NCBI GenBank assembly: GCA_002005505.1
Contig: KV908526.1
Coordinates: 15,001 to 42,500, forward strand
Length of the DNA: 27,500 nucleotides
Direction of reading: 5' to 3'
From: Botryococcus braunii
Lineage: Eukaryota; Chlorophyta; Trebouxiophyceae
Each line of letters begins with the position of its first letter. Positions within the stretch are counted from its first letter, which is position 1. The notes under the pieces are model-generated. The model ran no database searches. It had not been told where the DNA came from and saw only the letters and a program-made list of their open reading frames with translations. This document shows, piece by piece, positions 16,565-27,406 of the stretch. Position numbers and translations under genes: made by a program.

Positions 16565-16909
16565 CACACATATCACACAGGCGCTGAAGGTGCTGAAGCC
16601 GGTGTCTGCGGCCCATGTCAATGCGAAGGCCATGAACACCAAGACGAAACCTGAGAAAGAGCCGGACCTTGGTAACATCAAGAGACAGATAAAAGAGGCT
16701 GGAGCGCTGAGCCTTAGTAGGGCGCGCAAACCACTGCACATAAGTACATAGCTGGGGGTCAGTAGGGGCTAACCGAGGGGAGACATGGAGAGAGGCCACA
16801 GGGAGGGTTTTTTATGAGAGCTAAAAAGGTATCCATATCAATGGGATGCGGGCGCTGACAATCAGCCGCATAGGGGTACCCAGAAGTGGTCATCCATCAT
16901 GCAGAAGAA

Positions 16910-17091
16910 TTATATGTATGTAGCTACTAATTATGTAGCTATAATGTAGCTAGCTTATATATATATGAATTATGTATAAGTAGCTACTACTACATGTATG
17001 GCTCGAGTTTAACGCATTAGCATAGATTCGCATAAGCGAGCCCCCCTACTGGGGCTCGCCGCAATATTGCCGTCCTATTAATAGGACGGTA
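16910..17091. other. AT-rich spacer followed by two adjacent inverted repeats
   Basis: 16910-16995 is AT-rich with repeated TAGCTA words. Then come a hairpin at 17036-17059 (GCGAGCCCC, 6-nt loop, GGGGCTCGC) and a 20-bp perfect palindrome at 17070-17089 (centre TTAA). The second begins where the L1-like RT reading stops, so it may mark a rearrangement or element end. Confidence 0.6.
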
Positions 17092-17316
17092 ATTACTTGT
17101 ATCGAAAGGGTCGCCGTTCTTAAAGACAGGTGTAACCAAACAGACATTTTCTTCGGCCGGGATTGTTCCTTGTTGAAACGCCATGTTAAAGTTGTCGGTC
17201 AAGATTGGGCTAAGAAGGTGGGTATCCATCGCCCCTCCAGGGGGCCCAGGGAACCTAGCATATCGATATAGCTCACCTGGAAAGCCCAAGTACCCAGGGG
17301 ATTTCTCATTTGTTAA
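17092..17316 (-). pseudogene. L1-like LINE reverse transcriptase fragment (left of the copia insertion)
   Basis: The minus strand reads LTNEKSPGYLGFPGELYRYA, then HLLSPILTDNFNMAFQQGTI and CLVTPVFKNGDPFDTSNYRP. These are the first RT blocks of L1-type LINEs (GKSPGxDGxPxEFY and LVTPVFKKGDxxDxxNYRP). The frame continues from 24955-25093 once the copia element and one TGAAT are removed. The rest of the RT, including the catalytic motifs, is missing. Confidence 0.8.
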
Positions 17317-17872
17317 TGAATTGTTAGAAAAATAGACACTTACATGTATACCTTAGGTATTTGAGCAACATGTTGGGTCATTTCATATTAGCATGTTTTT
17401 GAGCCACATCAATTCATTTCAAGGGTTTATAAGGCTTACAATGCTCATAAACAATAAGGTACAGTCATAGTTCACTTGGGTGTATTTGTACTGTATGGTA
17501 TTTTAAGGTTAATTGACACTCATAGTGATTTATAGGCGCCTTGGTACAATTTCGGCCTGTTTTCTGCCAGTTTTCTAGTAAGGTATACTTATTCCGGATC
17601 TCATCGATCGTGAGACTTTAAGTCCTGCGGTCCCTGGTGTTTGATTCGAGGTTCGCATCGGTGGTGAGTTAAAGTTCCGAGTCACTTAGATTCGAGACTA
17701 TCATCGACCGAGATTCGTACTGTTCATCGACGACCATGTCGAATCATAAGGTACATTGGAATTCCAGTGCATAGTACTGATGGCATGCAAACTTGATCGT
17801 GCCCGTACGCTTTCAAGATCTGGAGTTGCAAACCTGTCAGGAGGCTAATAAACATGTAGTCTCCTTGGTTAG

Positions 17873-17880
17873 TATAAAAT
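17873..17880 (+). promoter_or_regulatory. TATA-like box in the 5' LTR
   Basis: TATAAAAT sits mid-LTR. The 3' LTR has TATAAATA at the matching place (24588-24595). It is the likely promoter of the retrotransposon transcript. Confidence 0.5.
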
Positions 17881-17904
17881 AGGAAGTGCTCTAACAGGCC
17901 AGTC

Positions 17905-18167
17905 AGTCTTGAGTTCCCTTGTCAAGCTCCTGTGCCGTTTGCTTGGTCGTGTTTCGTCCACTTCTGCAAGCTTTTGTTTGAGCACAGTTCACTTACTCTA
18001 AAGAGTGTGAGTTACAGGTAATTGCAACACCATTAGTTAGTTGTTATTGTAATAGTCTTGAGTTCCCTTATCAAGCTCCTGTGCCGTTTGCTTGGTCGTG
18101 TTTCGTCCACTTCTGCAAGCTGTTGTTTGAGCACAGTTCACTTACTCTAAAGAGTGTGAGTTACAGG
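17905..18167 (+). repeat. ~114-bp tandem duplication inside the LTR
   Basis: 17905-18018 and 18054-18167 both run from AGTCTTGAGTTCCCTT to GTGAGTTACAGG. The 3' LTR carries the same pair (24619-24741 and 24777-24890), so the duplication predates this insertion. Confidence 0.9.
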
Positions 18168-18226
18168 GAGTAACTTGTAACTTCAATTTCTACAAATTCT
18201 GTTTTGATGATGCCATTACAGCAAAA

Positions 18227-18240
18227 TGGTATCGGCAATT
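18227..18240 (+). promoter_or_regulatory. Primer-binding site
   Basis: TGGTATCGGCAATT directly follows the 5' LTR. The first seven bases, TGGTATC, equal the start of the initiator-methionine tRNA complement used by plant copia elements; the rest diverges. Confidence 0.65.
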
Positions 18241-18576
18241 AAATCGCTTATGGTATTATCGTCTCCCGGCGCACGGGATTTTTCTACGTGAAGAAGCCTC
18301 GCGGCTGTCTACGTTTATTCACAACACTCTTTAAAGATTCAAGAGCACTAAAGCCTGCACAGGGTCTACGCAGACCACTGTGCTAGGTAGAAGGACTCTT
18401 GTAGTCTTCTGGTGGGTTACTCTGGTTGGACTTCTCGTTTGTCTAAGCCCCTGTGGCCAAGGCAGTGGGAGAGAAGTTGGTTATTGGTGGTGGCAGCTTT
18501 CCTTTGGGAAGGCTGGGGTGGTCGCTGGAAGAGTTCTACTTGTTCGAGCTATTGCTGTCTACGTTTCCTTTATGCA

Positions 18577-21500
18577 ATGAGTGGCACATACACTGTGCCA
18601 CCCTATGCCAATGTTGAAGATTCTTATGATGTACCAATTGTGATTGAGGATGATCCCTCAACCATTTACAACAATGAAAGTTTCAAACAATCGTACACAG
18701 AGAGACTCAATGGGGTACACCACCAGTGCAGGCACAGGTGCAGGCAGCGGAACAGAGGACAGCGATGCTGAAGGGCACCATGCAGGGGAGGTAAGTGAGG
18801 ATTTTCTATACGGGGGTTATCACCACTCTGAATCTCTTCCTACTAATCCTGCTGGTCAACCCTTAGCTGAGCTGGTACCTGCTGTGAGCGCAAGCACCTC
18901 ACCTCCTGGTGGTACGCACTCAAACCTTCCTTTAGACCCTAGTAGTACTAGGAGGGCAGTTAGGATTAATCCTGTGCCTATTTCAAATCCACCAAGAGTC
19001 ATACGCAGATCCTCACAGTCTGCTGTTTCTGGTTCAAGGGCACTTACCAGTGGCCCTTTGCAAGTTCCAATTTCACAACATCCTGCTATTTCGATTCAGC
19101 CAGCTAGTGTTCCTGTTATTACTAGTTGTGCAATCATTCCAGCAGCAACGTTAGCTGGTTCACAGACAACTGTGTATTTACCACTAGCTACTGGGGGCAT
19201 GATCCCCATTTCACTACCTGCCTCAACACTGAGCCAGATTTCTAACCCATCTTTGGTTCAGCCAGCTAGTGTGCAGGTGCCATCCAACTTTGGAGTGTCA
19301 ACGTCAGCTTCAGCAATTCCAGCTGGAGGCCCTCCTGGTGGTGGCTACCCATACAGCTCAAGCAGTGGTCCTCCTGGAGGTGGGCCACCATACAGTGGGT
19401 GTCCCCCTGGAGGAGCAAGCTCGATTTGGCATCCTCCACCAGTCTCAGGCAACTACCCGCAATACCCTGTCTATCCGGGCTCTGGTGGGAATGTTCCTGG
19501 TGGCTTTGGTGGGGGTGGTCCTGGTGGTCCTGGAGGACCAGGCGGTCCTGGAGGTCCACGCGGTCCTTGTGGACCAGGTGGTGGTGGTTGGGGTGGTCCT
19601 CCTTTCAGTCAGGGGCCACCATATAGTGCTGGGCAAGGTCAATTTCCAAATGCTGGTATTCCTGGTCTGCCCACCATAAATCCAACCACTGGTCCTTCTT
19701 TCTCTTCTCATCAGAAGTTAACTCCGAGGATTGAGTTAGTCAAGTTAAATGATACCAATTGGTTGACATGGACAAAGCAAGTGTATGCCATGCTGTGGGA
19801 AACGAATGTCAACTACTGTGTTCATGATGATTATCAGGGAGCTTATGATGATTTCAAAGCTCAAACCATTATTACTCAAGCATGTACTGAACAATATTCT
19901 GTTCAGATTACTGACTTGACAAGTGCTTACCATATGTGGAACAAGCTGCTGCAGGTGTTTAACGCTAGAGCAGCAGTTAGGCTGATGAGCCTCCACAGGG
20001 AGCAAAAGTTATTTGCCATGAAGCCAGGTGAAAAACCATCTGACTATGTGTTAAGATGCAGGAAAATTGCAAACAACCTCAAATCACTAGGAGAGCAGTG
20101 TTCTGAGGTTTGCCAGTGCTCCATGATCATAGAAGGCCTCACTGAGGAGTATGAGGTAGATAGGCGTTTACAGCTGTCTGTGTGCAATAACCTTCCAAAT
20201 GTGCACCAACTCCAACATGTTCTAGAATTAACGTATATGGATCTTCAAGCAAAGAAGCCATATAATCCTCCAAACACCTCAAACCCCAAACCTCATAGGA
20301 ATCAAGGTGGGGTTGGTCAGCCTTCAGGCAGGCAAGGTGGTACAGGTGGGGCTGGTTCAGATGCTCACCAGGCCAAAGTGCCTCAAAATACTAACCGTGA
20401 AAATTCTTGGACAGGACAACCTGCGTTTCAACAGCAGGGAAGGCCTGTACTAATATGTCAGTACTGCAGGAATCCAGGGCACACCAAGACAACGTGCCCT
20501 AAGCTTGCAACTCAGGAGAGGAGAGCACAAACTAATTGTGTTCAGAGGGATACAGTAATCTCTCAACCCTCTCTACCAGCTTGGCTAATAGACTCAGGTT
20601 CAACTGATCACATTTCCCCTTCAAGTGACAACATGATAAATTATGTCAAGTTTGATGTGCCACAAAGATTAATTGTGGCAAATGGCAAATCAGAGGAAAT
20701 TATAGGTGAAGGCACCTTGCAAGTGTTCCTCGAGTCTGGCAGTTCCTTGTTCCTGCACAATGTCAAGCATGTTCCCTCTAGTAAGAAATATCTTATATCA
20801 GTGGGCAAGCCTTATCTAGATGGTATCAATGTCAATATCATGGGTATTGAGTGTTATCTTACAGACTCCAATGGGTACCATTTGGGCAATGCTGAGCATG
20901 CTTTCCCTTATCAGTGGCTGGTAGACTTAGCTCTACCAGACAAACATGTTTCCTTCCATCCAGAAACTAAGTTTGTGGAGGCATGCAATCTTCAGGTGAT
21001 TCACAGGGATGCAGACCTGTGGCATCAGAGGGTGGGGCATTTGTCTCAAGCTCATATGGTAAGAATGATGAAAGGCAGAATGGTAAAGGGAATGAAACTC
21101 CTTTCTTCTGATTTCTCAAATTCAATAGGTAACAAAGGTGTCTGCAGTGCTTATCTGCATGGGAAGCAAACTGTGCAACCTTTTAAATCAACAGGCACTG
21201 CTTGCACCAGTAAGCTAGAAGTTGTGCATATGGACCTTATGGGCCCAGTTTCACCTGAAACGTATGATGATGAAAAATATGCACTCAATGTCTTGGATGA
21301 ATTTTCTGAGATGTCAGCAACTGCCCTACTCAAGTCAAAGGCGGATGCATCCAGAGAGGCAGTTAATTTATTGACTGAGTGGCATACCCAGCTCGAGTGC
21401 AAGGTTAAGTTTATCAGGACCGACAATGGTACTGAGTTTTCTGGGTTAGAAAAGTTCTGCAGGAAGAATGGTGTAGTCCATCAAAAGACTGCACCATATG

Positions 21501-23955
21501 CCCATCAACAAAATGGGAAATTTGAGAGGCTGAACAGGACTCTGCAGGAGAAAGCAAGAGCCATGCTGACTGCCTCGAGCCTACCTCCAGAATACTGGGG
21601 TGACTCTCTCCTAACTGCAAACTATATTGGGAATTTGTCTGCAGTTGCAAATCATGACAAAACCCCTTTTGAGATGTGGTTTGGCACTGTTCCTGATGTC
21701 AGTCACTTACGTGTTTTTGGGAGCAAGTGTCCTGTCATGATTGAAAAGTCCAAAAGGGATGGTAAATTTAGCCCTGTCAAGGTAAGGAGGGTATTTTCTT
21801 GGGCTATGATGGGCACAGCAAGAACTATCGTGTTCTCATAGATTCCAAAGTCACAGTATGTGCAAGACAATTTGTCAAGTTTGAGGAGACTCTGTCTGAT
21901 GCTAATGAAATGCCTGATCTCCTTGATGTGGTGAATGATGAAGAGGATTCTCCTGCAGATTCTGAAACTACACTCAATGGAGAAGATGTGCATGAAATTT
22001 CTGAAGACTTGTCTCCTGTTTCTTTGGCCCCTTTGGGCACTGATCCAAGTGTCATAAGGTTTGATCAATTAAACCTTGAGAGGGCTAAGTTCATAGGTCA
22101 AAATAATGCTAACCTTGGGGAAAATCAGGGCACTGCAGATCCTGAACCCCATGGCTTGGACCCGCGTCCCGTTCAGGATGTTCCATAAGTGGTCCTTCAG
22201 CAAGGTATAGTTAATGAGGCTCCTGAATCCCAACTTGAGCCTGTTGAGTTTGATTTTCAAGGTGCAGGTATCTCACACTCACCTGCTGGTCTCTTTGGGG
22301 GCAGATATCCTGACAGAGTTGGGAATACTGTGCTGCACAATGAGGCAAATTTAGCTGAAATTTTCAGTGGTTATGTTCAAGTTCAGAAAGACACACTGAT
22401 TGTTGAGCCTGCAACATATATTGATGCAATAAATTCACCTGAGAGTGACAAGTGGGTTAGTGCAATGCAAGATGAAATGAATTCATTGAAGGCATTAGGC
22501 ACTTGGTCATATGTTGATGTCAATGACAAGACCAAGAAAAAGGCTCTCCCAGTAAAGTGGGTTTATAAAGAAAAACTTTCTGAGATTGGTGAGATTGAGA
22601 GGTTTAAGGCTAGGCTGGTTGCCAAAGGCTTTAAGCAAATTTATGGTGTGGACTACACTGAAGTGTATGCACCTGTTTCCAAGCACTCAACTTTGAGATA
22701 TGTGCTGTCCAAAGCAATTGAGAGAAACATGCAGGTCCACCAAATGGATGTGAGCACTGCATTTTTACATGGGGACCTTGAAGAGAAGGTCTTTATTCAG
22801 CAGCCAGAAGGGTTCCACATTGGTGGGCCTAACACTATCTGCAGGTTACACAAAGCCTTGTATGGGCTTAAGCAGGCCCCTAGGGCCTGGTACGTTACAA
22901 TCAGCAGCTTTCTCAAATCTGCTGGTTTTGTCATTTCAGATGCAGATCCATCTTTGTTTATACTGCAGAGAGAGAATTTTGAGACTGTTTATATACTTTT
23001 ATATCTGGATGACATTCTCATTATTTCTTAGGATCTCAAAAGCATTTCTGAAGTGAAGTCTCTCCTTGCTAGCAAGTTTGCAGTGAAGGATTTAGGGGAG
23101 GCCCGACACTTCTTGGGTATGCAGATTACCTTTGAGAGAGATTTAGATGGTAGTCTGAAATCAGTGAACTTGTCAAATGAGAAATTAATCACTGATATTT
23201 TGGATAGCTTTGGCATGACAGGCTGCAACCCCAAGGCTACACCTCTGGATAACTCCTTCAAATTGCAGAAGAATTCAGGGGATCCCTTGCCTAAAGACAA
23301 CAGGTACAGGGAACTTGTGGGTGGCATTTTATATTTGGCTAACACAATCAGGCCTGATCTATCATATGCTACTGGCGTTCTCGCACGTTTTGCAAATGCT
23401 CCTTCAAATATACATCTTAGTGGTGGCATGCATGTCTTAAAATATCTTGCTGGTACTAAGAATTTGGGGCTTGTGTGGGAGAAAGGGGACAAAGGCTTTA
23501 TGGCCTTTGTTGACTCAGATTATGCAGGGGATTTGGATGGTAGAAAGTCCACCTCTGGGTTTGTTTTCATGTCTGGGTCAGCTGCAGTTTCATGGGGTAG
23601 CAAGCTACAACCAATTGTTGCTTTGTCTACTGTTGAAGCTGAGTTTATCTCCATGTGTACTGGAGTTCAGGAAGCATTGTGGTTTGCCAAGTTGATCACT
23701 GACTTTGGTGAAAATCCTGGCAGTACTGTGGTTTATACTGACAATACTGGGGCCCTTGCAAATGTGAAGGGGATTCCCATCTCATCCAGGACTAAACACA
23801 TTGCTGTAAGGTACCACAGGGTCAGAGATGAGGTGGAGAATGGAGCAATTGAGCCAAGAGATGTGGCTACCAGTGACAATATTGCTGATTTCTTCACCAA
23901 GGTACTTATTAAGGTCACTTTTGCCAAGCTTAGAGCAATGGCAGGTATTAAATAA
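18577..23955 (+). pseudogene. Copia gag-pol polyprotein with two frameshifts and two in-frame stops
   Basis: The likely start is ATG at 18577 (MSGTYTVPPYANVE), since the long frame from 18644 opens with TTG. A frameshift near 18710 joins the two frames. Numbering from 18644: a Pro/Gly-rich region (about 230-325, with collagen-like GPGGPGG), gag core (about 358-535), CCHC knuckle CQYCRNPGHTKTTC (605-618), protease DSG (650), integrase H794/H799/C834 with Tyr837 where the second Cys is expected, and the integrase D864, D927, E961. A second frameshift near 21794 breaks VFLGYDGHS. The next frame has TAA at 22186, then RT (QMDVSTAFLHGDL, LYGLKQAPRAW, YLDDIL) with TAG at 23029 just after the YLDD box. 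RNase H follows (FVDSDYAGD, STVEAEF, YTDNTGA) to TAA at 23953. Each break alone would kill the element. Confidence 0.92.
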
Positions 23956-24027
23956 GTTGTGACTTACTTTCAATCAGTATTTCTGATCAGTATTTCTGAC
24001 TCATGAGAGATGTTTCTCCCTACACAT

Positions 24028-24036
24028 GAGGGGAGG
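24028..24036 (+). promoter_or_regulatory. Polypurine tract
   Basis: GAGGGGAGG lies immediately before the 3' LTR. It is the expected plus-strand primer for reverse transcription. Confidence 0.8.
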
Positions 24037-24949
24037 TGTTAGAAAAATAGACACTAACATGTATACCTTAGGTATTTGAGCAACATGTTGGGTCATTTCA
24101 TATTAGCATGTTTGTGAGCCACATCAATTCATTTCAAGGATTTATAAGGCTTACAATCCTCATAAACAATAAGGTACAGTCATAGTTCACTTGGGTGTAT
24201 TTGTACTGTATGGTACTTTAAGGTTAATTGACACTCATAGTGATTTATAGGCGCCTTGGTACAATTTCGGCCTGTTTTCTGCCAGTTTTCTAGTAAGGTA
24301 TACTTATTCCGGATCTCATCGATCGTGAGACTTTAAGTCCTGCGGTCCCTGGTGTTTGGTTCGAGGTTCGCATCGGTTGTGAGTTAAAGTTCCGAGTCAC
24401 TTAGATTCGTGACTATCATCGACCGAGATTCGTACTGTTCATCGACGACCATGTCGAATCATAAGGTACATTGAAATTCCAGTGCATAGTACTGATGGCA
24501 TGCAAACTTGATCGTGCCCGTACGCTTTCAAGATCTGGAGTTGCAAACCTGTCAGGAGGCTAGTAAACATGTAGTCTCCTTGGTTAGTATAAATAGGAAG
24601 TGCTCTAACAGGCCAGTCAGTCTTGAGTTCCCTTATCAAGCTCCTGTGCCGTTTGCTTGGTCGTGTTTCGTCCACTTCTGCAAGCTTTTGTTTGAGCACA
24701 GTCACTTACTCTAAAGAGCTCTCTCGAGTGTGAGTAACAGGTAATTGCAACACCATTAGTTAGTTGTTATTGTAATAGTCTTGAGTTCCCTTATCAAGCT
24801 CCTGTGCCGTTTGCTTGGTCGTGTTTCGTCCACTTCTGCAAGCTTTTGTTTGAGCAAAGTTCACTTACTCTAAAGAGTGTGAGTTACAGGGAGTAAAATT
24901 TAACTTCAATTTCTACAAATTCTGTTTTGATGATGCCATTACAGCAAAA
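24037..24949 (+). repeat. 3' LTR of the copia element
   Basis: The LTR is 913 bp, collinear with the 5' LTR. By eye there are about twenty substitutions or small indels, including a ~10-bp insertion at about 24719 (CTCTCTCGA) in the first internal repeat. It has TATAAATA at 24588. Confidence 0.9.
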
Positions 24950-24954
24950 TGAAT

Positions 24955-25093
24955 TCAAACCATGTTCAACCTCTTCGATAGTAAACGGGGCAAGAAGGTC
25001 TTCATGCCTACCTAGGGGCTCTAGAGATTGGGGTGGGTATGCCCCGCTTGTTTGGGGGGGGGGGGGGGGGCTCGTGCGACTGATATGTATCAC
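24955..25093 (-). pseudogene. L1-like LINE reverse transcriptase fragment (right of the copia insertion)
   Basis: It reads LLAPFTIEEVEHGLNS up to the copia border, the segment just before the KSPGxxGFP block at 17316-17230. A C-run near 25055-25070 and stops upstream show decay. Confidence 0.75.
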
Positions 25094-25690
25094 GTGGGCA
25101 CTTTGAAAGTGTTTCTATGTATGAATTCCAAAGTGAAACACTCTTCAGAGCATCCGGTAGGCTATCATAGGCTCCCCTGTCTTCAAAGTCTTCCAAAATT
25201 TGTGAGGGTCTATCTTTTTCTGCTGCAGAATTGTCTGCAGGTGGCCACTAATGTGAGCACGTTTCTTGCTTCGAACCAAGGCATGATATTGCCGCTCGAG
25301 TCTTTTGAACTCATCTCCTTACCACCTACACAACCTACCTAGACAGCCGACCTTCCGTTTCATGGTTCTACACTCTTGATCAAAAAGGCATCGTGTGACG
25401 TTGATGGATGGCTTGTTTTGTTGTTTTCTTGACATGCCTGCATGTATAGCTGCAGCTTCCTCCATATGGTACAAAAGTTGTATGCTAGGTTTGAGGTCAC
25501 CTGCCTCGATGGCTTCTTAGCATGATTCTTTGATATGCTCACAAACTTCATGAATTGGTTGTGCATACTGCGATTGACATGAAGGTCGCCATGGCACACC
25601 CAATTAAATGGCCAATTAATTGGGTGTAAAGGGGTACTATCGAGCAGGGAAGGTTCTCGTTGAGCTAAAGGAAGACAAATGTTTGTACAA
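25094..25690 (-). pseudogene. Decayed linker between LINE endonuclease and reverse transcriptase
   Basis: Partial frames occur on the minus strand, for example NHAKKPSRQVTSNLAYNF, in the place where LINEs have the endonuclease-RT linker. There are several stops and frameshifts and no motif that I can assign with confidence. Confidence 0.45.
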
Positions 25691-26452
25691 AGTGGAAATT
25701 GGTCCAAATCTAACCTCCATCCGACATGGTAATCCACTGACATCGATTCTACAAAAGGAAGGAGGGAGGAGGAGACGATACCATGATCAGGTCTTGTAGG
25801 CATGGATCGGGTGGTGGCATGAAATGTTGCTTTTGCACCTGCAGGTACATCCCCCGGTACGCGACCCGTACATAAGAAACCCCCATATTCGTGACTGCTC
25901 GGAGGAGCTGTCTTCCTCGAAAATTGGTTTCTCCATCCGTGCCAGGAGTCATGCATGCATGGGGGGCAAGGGCCCTATCCTAGCATTGAAGTCCCCACCA
26001 AAGAACGTGAGACCCTCAGTCATACCCTGCCTAAACGTGGTCTGAAGATATGTGGATCTTGTACTCAGATCCATCTTCTTTAATAAGGGGGAGCCAGCAG
26101 GAGGAATGTAGATGTGACCTATGATCAGCGGGGTCCCACCATTAGCAAACTGGAGCTTGGCTCAAAATGAATTCTTTGCAGATGCAAAGGGCAGGACATG
26201 GTAATCCTCACGATGTCGAATAGCTAGGAGTAGGCCCTCCCCACACGTACCGTGTTCACTAGAAGGAATGAAAAACACCTTAAAACCCCTCCACGTGTTT
26301 CTGTCAATCATTGTATCTTAGTTTCCTGTAACATAATAATACCAAAGGACAGCAGGTACTCAACAAAGCCTGTAGATGCCAGTCTACTTGTCCTTAGCCC
26401 ATTTATCTTCCAACCTATACATCTTGGCCTCAGGGGGCATCGTATTTCCTAG
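25690..26452 (-). pseudogene. L1-like LINE AP-endonuclease domain, decayed
   Basis: The minus strand carries CIGWKINGLR, then MLQETKIQ (catalytic Glu block), later a GGDFNARIGP block followed by GTDGETNFRGRQLLRAV, and a damaged SxDYH end. These match the AP-endonuclease (exonuclease III-like) fold of LINEs in the right order. At least three frameshifts or stops are needed to read through, so the domain is dead. Confidence 0.75.
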
Positions 26453-26719
26453 TGTTGGTGGGTGGGCGGAGGCCCGTGGCTAGCTGCACTTTGTGGGGGG
26501 TGCTCAGGGGAGTGAGGATGGTAACCCCTTCCTCGGTGGCCGCTGACCCTGTACTTGTTGACAGGAGGGAGAGGCACTCTCTTTCCCTTTTGCCCTGCCC
26601 GGACCATCCGGGGTGAGCTACGTAGGCGAGTGTCCATGCCAGCTGGCATCCAGTCCATCGCGTCTTCAGCGGCGCTGCGCTTGTGCAAGGCGGCAGAATC
26701 GTGGGGGGCTTGTCCAGCA
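26453..26719 (-). other. LINE inter-ORF or Pro-rich region, frame disturbed
   Basis: Minus-strand frames here are Pro/Arg-rich continuations of the ORF1-like region with a frame change near 26720. No domain is recognised. Confidence 0.35.
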
Positions 26720-27346
26720 TTAGCCGCAGTCGACTTTACCCCCGGCGGTAGTCGGTGTCGAGCGTCGGGGCCATCCACGGCAGGGGCAGCAGCCCGGGAG
26801 GCCCTGAGACACTTTGCTTGTTGCAGGCGCGCGACGGGCGCTCCCATCAGTTGGCTTCGTGGCTTGATCAGCTGGTGCAGGTGTGAGGCGTGTGGCCTTA
26901 GCGGCTTGCCCATTTCGGGCAACGGCTGCGTAGGTGGGACCAGCTGAGGGTTGCACGGGGTGGACTTCAATTTCTGAGAATGGGTTGCGGGGAGGGTGCG
27001 AGGGGGCTGGTCCTCTTGTGTTGCCAGCCCCTTGCCAGGAGGTGCGGCCTGTGGCATTCGGAGGGTGGGTTTGCCCTTGGGGTGCTGGGGCAGGTGGGGT
27101 CGTCCTTGCCACCCATCTCTGCACCTTGCCATCTGCACTTCGCACAAAGATGTCCGCCCCTCTCCAAAAGGCTGTGTAGCCTTTGGAGATTAGTTGCTGC
27201 ATCTCTGGGATGCGCCTCTTGCGCTCCTTTTGCTGCTCAGTTGTCAGATCCTCCGCATACTGATAGAGCGCCCGCGCAAACGCCTTGAAAACTTGAAAGC
27301 AGCCAACTTGGCCGCCATTTAGTTGAACTTTACGAGTACTGGACAT
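26720..27346 (-). pseudogene. L1 ORF1-like protein fragment
   Basis: The open frame includes YAEDLTTEQQKERKRRIPEM and KGYTAFWRGADIFVRSADGK. The DLTxEQxxxRRxxxP...G..AFxRGxxIxV pattern is the C-terminal part of L1-type ORF1 (RNA-binding chaperone) proteins. A Pro/Ala-rich low-complexity tail follows. The ATG at 27346 is probably not the original start, because related sequence continues upstream in another frame to the window edge. Confidence 0.65.
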
Positions 27347-27406
27347 GGCCGCGCAGCATTGGCTAGTTTGCGGCCAAGCCTAAAAACTTCCGTTATGGTT
27401 GATCAC

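Larger units (their letters stand above)
15494..16890 (-). mobile_element. 5'-truncated non-LTR retroelement tail, minus strand, split by an LTR
   Basis: On the minus strand the order is a decayed segment (16890-16800), the block [20 protein letters not shown] with [13 protein letters not shown] (about 16740-16590), the zinc-binding CDMC, then after the insertion [18 protein letters not shown] (about 15860-15805) and [16 protein letters not shown]. The CxxC...HHxxxxCPAL block is typical of the region after the RT in many LINE-type proteins. Stops and frameshifts show that it is dead. The 19-bp flanking repeat supports one insertion unit. Which LINE family it came from cannot be told from the tail. 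Confidence 0.7.
17322..18226 (+). repeat. 5' LTR of the copia element
   Basis: The LTR is 905 bp, starting TGTTAGAAAAATAG and ending ATTACAGCAAAA. The ends are TG...AA rather than TG...CA; the last bases are counted as LTR because both copies share them and the TGAAT duplication starts right after. It has a TATA-like box (TATAAAAT, 17873) and an internal tandem duplication. Confidence 0.9.
17322..24949 (+). mobile_element. Ty1/copia LTR retrotransposon, full length but inactivated
   Basis: The 7.6-kb element has two LTRs, a primer-binding site, gag-pol in the copia order (gag, PR, IN, RT, RNase H) and a polypurine tract. The target duplication TGAAT is at 17317-17321 and 24950-24954. Integrase before reverse transcriptase assigns it to copia. 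About twenty LTR differences by eye suggest an insertion that is not brand new. It sits in the opposite orientation within an older LINE. Confidence 0.93.
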
